Assembly (NCBI GenBank): GCA_965225895.1 | Contig: CBDDBR010000004.1 | Span: 1-6,660 of the forward strand | Reading direction: 5' to 3' | DNA: 6,660 nucleotides | Source: Endobugula sp965225895 | GTDB taxonomy: Bacteria; Pseudomonadota; Gammaproteobacteria; Pseudomonadales; Cellvibrionaceae | Shown: positions 5,363 to 6,660 of the stretch, piece after piece | Layout of the letters: every line of letters starts with the position of its first letter | Numbering within the stretch: position 1 is the first letter of the stretch | The notes under the pieces: generated by a model | The model's database searches: none | What the model was told of the DNA's origin: nothing | What the model saw: the letters and a program-made list of their open reading frames with translations, nothing else | Position numbers and translations under genes: made by a program

Positions 5363-5553
5363 ATCCTGTTTATAATAGCCGAATAGAATTAGAGATAAGG
5401 CGGAATTATAGGCTGAGCGCGGTCCAGTGGCAATATGTAATATGATATGGAGCGATAAGCATTTTAGATTGCCCTGGCCATCGTTGACTATCATTATATA
5501 ATATTTCAGCTATATTGCAAACCATTGCATTACATTGCAAACGCGGCAGCGCC

Positions 5554-5957
5554 AGCTAATGAGTAATATCGCAAACATTCTTTTACGACAAATGAACTGG
5601 CTTAATCGCTGGCCAGCACTGGTTATCGCTGGCCATCGCTAGCTGAGGAGTAATGCCGCAGATATTCTTTTTTCGGTAAATTGCGCTAGCCAGCGCTAGT
5701 CATCGCTAGTCATCGCTGGCGATCGCTAGCTGACGAGTGTTATCGAGGATATTCTATTTCGATAAGATGCGCTGGCCAGCGATGGCCAGCGCTTGCTAGC
5801 GCTAGCCATCACTGGCCAGCGCTAGCTGATGAGTATAAATATCGCAAGTATTTTTTCCTATAAATTGCGATGGCCAGCGTTTGCCAGCGCTTGCTAGCGC
5901 TGGCCATCGCTGGCCGACGAGTAATATCGAAGATATTCCTTTTCGATAAAATGCGTT
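5554..5957 (-). repeat. Five-unit array of spacer module S
   Basis: An agct-gag(t) signature followed by an atcgc...attctttt tract begins at 5554, 5641, 5728, 5824 and 5912 (ggccgacgag in the last). Spacings are 87, 87, 96 and 88 bp. Each unit is an A/T-rich S tract plus several palindromic cores. The left arm has only two S copies, so the array expanded or contracted in one arm. Confidence 0.82.
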
Positions 5958-6154
5958 GGCCAGCGCTAGCCAGCGCTGGCCATCGAATAGTATTTTAAAT
6001 TCATCCCGCTGGTTAGCGATGGCCAACGATGGCCAGCGCTCGCCAGCGCTGGCTAGCGGCTTGCGCTGGCCATCACTAGCCAGCGCTTGTTAGTGCTAGC
6101 TAGCGCTAGTTATCGAACCGTTTTGAGCGATGGTTTCAATAGATAGCTAGCGCA

Positions 6155-6409
6155 AGCTAGCGCTGGCCATCGCGTGCAAGAATGTCGCATAGCCAGCGAT
6201 AAATAGCGACAACCAGCGCTGGATTGCGACAACTAGCGCTGGATTGCGACAACTAGCGCTGGCCAGCGCAAACTATCGCAGTTTTATATTTTGCGACGGA
6301 TAGCGACAAATAGCGCTGGATAGCGACAACTAGCGCTATCCAGCGACAACTAGCGCTATCCAGCGACAACCAGCGCTGGATGTCGCATTTACACTATCGC
6401 AAAAGGACC
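6155..6409 (-). repeat. Right outer arm domain, near-identical to left end
   Basis: Ungapped reverse complement of 623-877, differing by eye only at the fourth terminal base. Cores alternate AGCGCT and AGCGAC or TGCGAC at 10-bp intervals. Inward of 6155 a tgcgctagc segment has no counterpart in the left arm, marking the start of divergence. Confidence 0.9.
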
Positions 6410-6417
6410 TGTAATGT
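6410..6417. repeat. Right target-site duplication, tgtaatgt
   Basis: Exact direct repeat of 615-622, lying directly after the right terminus gcaaaaggacc. With one copy and the element removed, the host would read ...agaattatgtaatgtaacg.... Confidence 0.93.
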
Positions 6418-6660
6418 AACGTGATGGAAATATTTTAAACGGGCATATCCTGTCCAAACTCAGGATGCACTACATGAAGAATTCGTTGTAACTTTGTTTG
6501 AAAAGCACTAATACTAATTAATCCTAAAAATTGAAACCCAACAAAGAGAAGTGTGTCCTCATTTTTATGATTGTGCTGAAACTCCGAGCTGTCAGAACAC
6601 GACAACTATAACCGAAACTTTCTCGTAATATAACACGCTTCACCCTTATATTATACCCAC
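6418..6660. other. Right host flank, no gene recognised
   Basis: AT-rich sequence outside the element, lacking its modules. A 6-bp stem atcctg/caggat with an 8-base loop lies at 6447-6466. No frame, RNA gene or clear regulatory motif is supported in these 243 bp. Confidence 0.6.

Larger units (their letters stand above)
1437..5470. other. Element interior: non-coding module mosaic
   Basis: About 4 kb lies between the arms. It holds no frame longer than about 75 codons that avoids the repeats and no recognisable protein. Instead it carries eight X modules, five Y modules, two or more V and W modules, telomere-like Z doublets and a large palindrome, in both orientations. Order on the + strand is X, W, Z, Z, Y(-), Y(-), Y, X, palindrome with V, X(-), X, X, W, V, Z, X, Y, Z-like, Y, X(-), X. 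The modules look as though they were multiplied and rearranged inside the element. Confidence 0.8.
623..6409. mobile_element. Foldback-type DNA transposon, non-autonomous
   Basis: The element is 5,787 bp, bounded by an exact 8-bp target duplication and very long inverted arms made of short phased repeats, around an interior of about 4 kb. The termini are GGTTCTTTTGCGATAG on the left and GGTCCTTTTGCGATAG as the reverse complement of the right. No transposase frame or DDE-type motif is visible, so I infer mobilisation in trans. By architecture it resembles known foldback families: Drosophila FB, the P-superfamily element Galileo, and, as I recall them, the sea-urchin TU elements, which also have short tandem repeats in the arms. 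An 8-bp duplication is compatible with hAT, P or Merlin transposases. The GG/CC ends are not a typical hAT terminus, so the superfamily is left open. The intact duplication and near-identical arm ends suggest a fairly recent insertion. Confidence 0.92.
5471..6409 (-). repeat. Right inverted arm
   Basis: This arm is about 939 bp, the reverse complement in kind of the left arm: 10-bp-phased palindromic cores with GGCC, AGTT, ATCC and similar linkers. It is about 125 bp longer than the left arm because it carries more spacer units. The innermost part to about 5555 is degenerate (repeated attgcaaaccattgcattac). The inner edge is approximate. Confidence 0.9.

Noticed and set aside
5802..6026. Minus-strand frame of 74 codons with repeated QRW-ALA peptides
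   Set aside because: The peptide repeat is only the translation of the AGCGCTGGCC-type core repeats, a by-product of the arm.
623..6409. Helitron or LTR retrotransposon
   Set aside because: The ends are inverted, not direct, repeats. There is a clear 8-bp target duplication, and no TC...CTRR ends, primer-binding site or polyprotein frame.

Overview
This window is eukaryotic DNA with no gene that I can support. The longest open frames are under 85 codons, they lie across repeats, and none shows a protein domain. The flanks are AT-rich. CpG is frequent in the middle, which argues against a heavily CpG-methylated genome such as a vertebrate's. CCCTAA doublets inside the element resemble TTAGGG-type telomere repeats but are too short to fix a taxon. 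An invertebrate is a reasonable guess, and the species cannot be named from the sequence.

The dominant object is one complete foldback-type transposon of 5,787 bp, at 623-6409. An exact 8-bp target-site duplication, tgtaatgt, flanks it at 615-622 and 6410-6417. Its ends are GGTTCTTTTGCG on the left and, as reverse complement, GGTCCTTTTGCG on the right. Both ends are long inverted arms, about 814 bp left and 939 bp right, built from palindromic 6-bp cores (AGCGCT, GTCGCT, ATCGCT, AGCGAT) joined by 4-bp linkers. Over long stretches the cores recur every 10 bp. The outermost 255 bp of the two arms match with a single difference. Further in, the arms differ in copy number and order: the right arm holds five spacer units about 88 bp apart, while the left arm holds two plus a nested 29-bp inverted repeat.

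The roughly 4-kb interior (about 1437-5470) is a non-coding mosaic. Module X, about 80-135 bp with two hairpins, occurs eight times in both orientations. Module Y, about 60-106 bp and GC-rich, occurs five times. Smaller modules are V, W and the telomere-like Z. Near the centre is a near-perfect palindrome (2649-2949) with 130-bp arms and a 6-base loop, nested between an inverted pair of X modules. Between modules lie AT-rich stretches with no recognisable content.

I read the whole as a non-autonomous foldback element that would need a transposase from elsewhere. The most interesting signals are the 10-bp-phased palindromic grammar of the arms, the X hairpin whose pairing persists while its bases change between copies, and the central palindrome with its template-switch-like indel. 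The flanks (1-614 and 6418-6660) would join into one uninterrupted host locus if the element and one duplication copy were removed.
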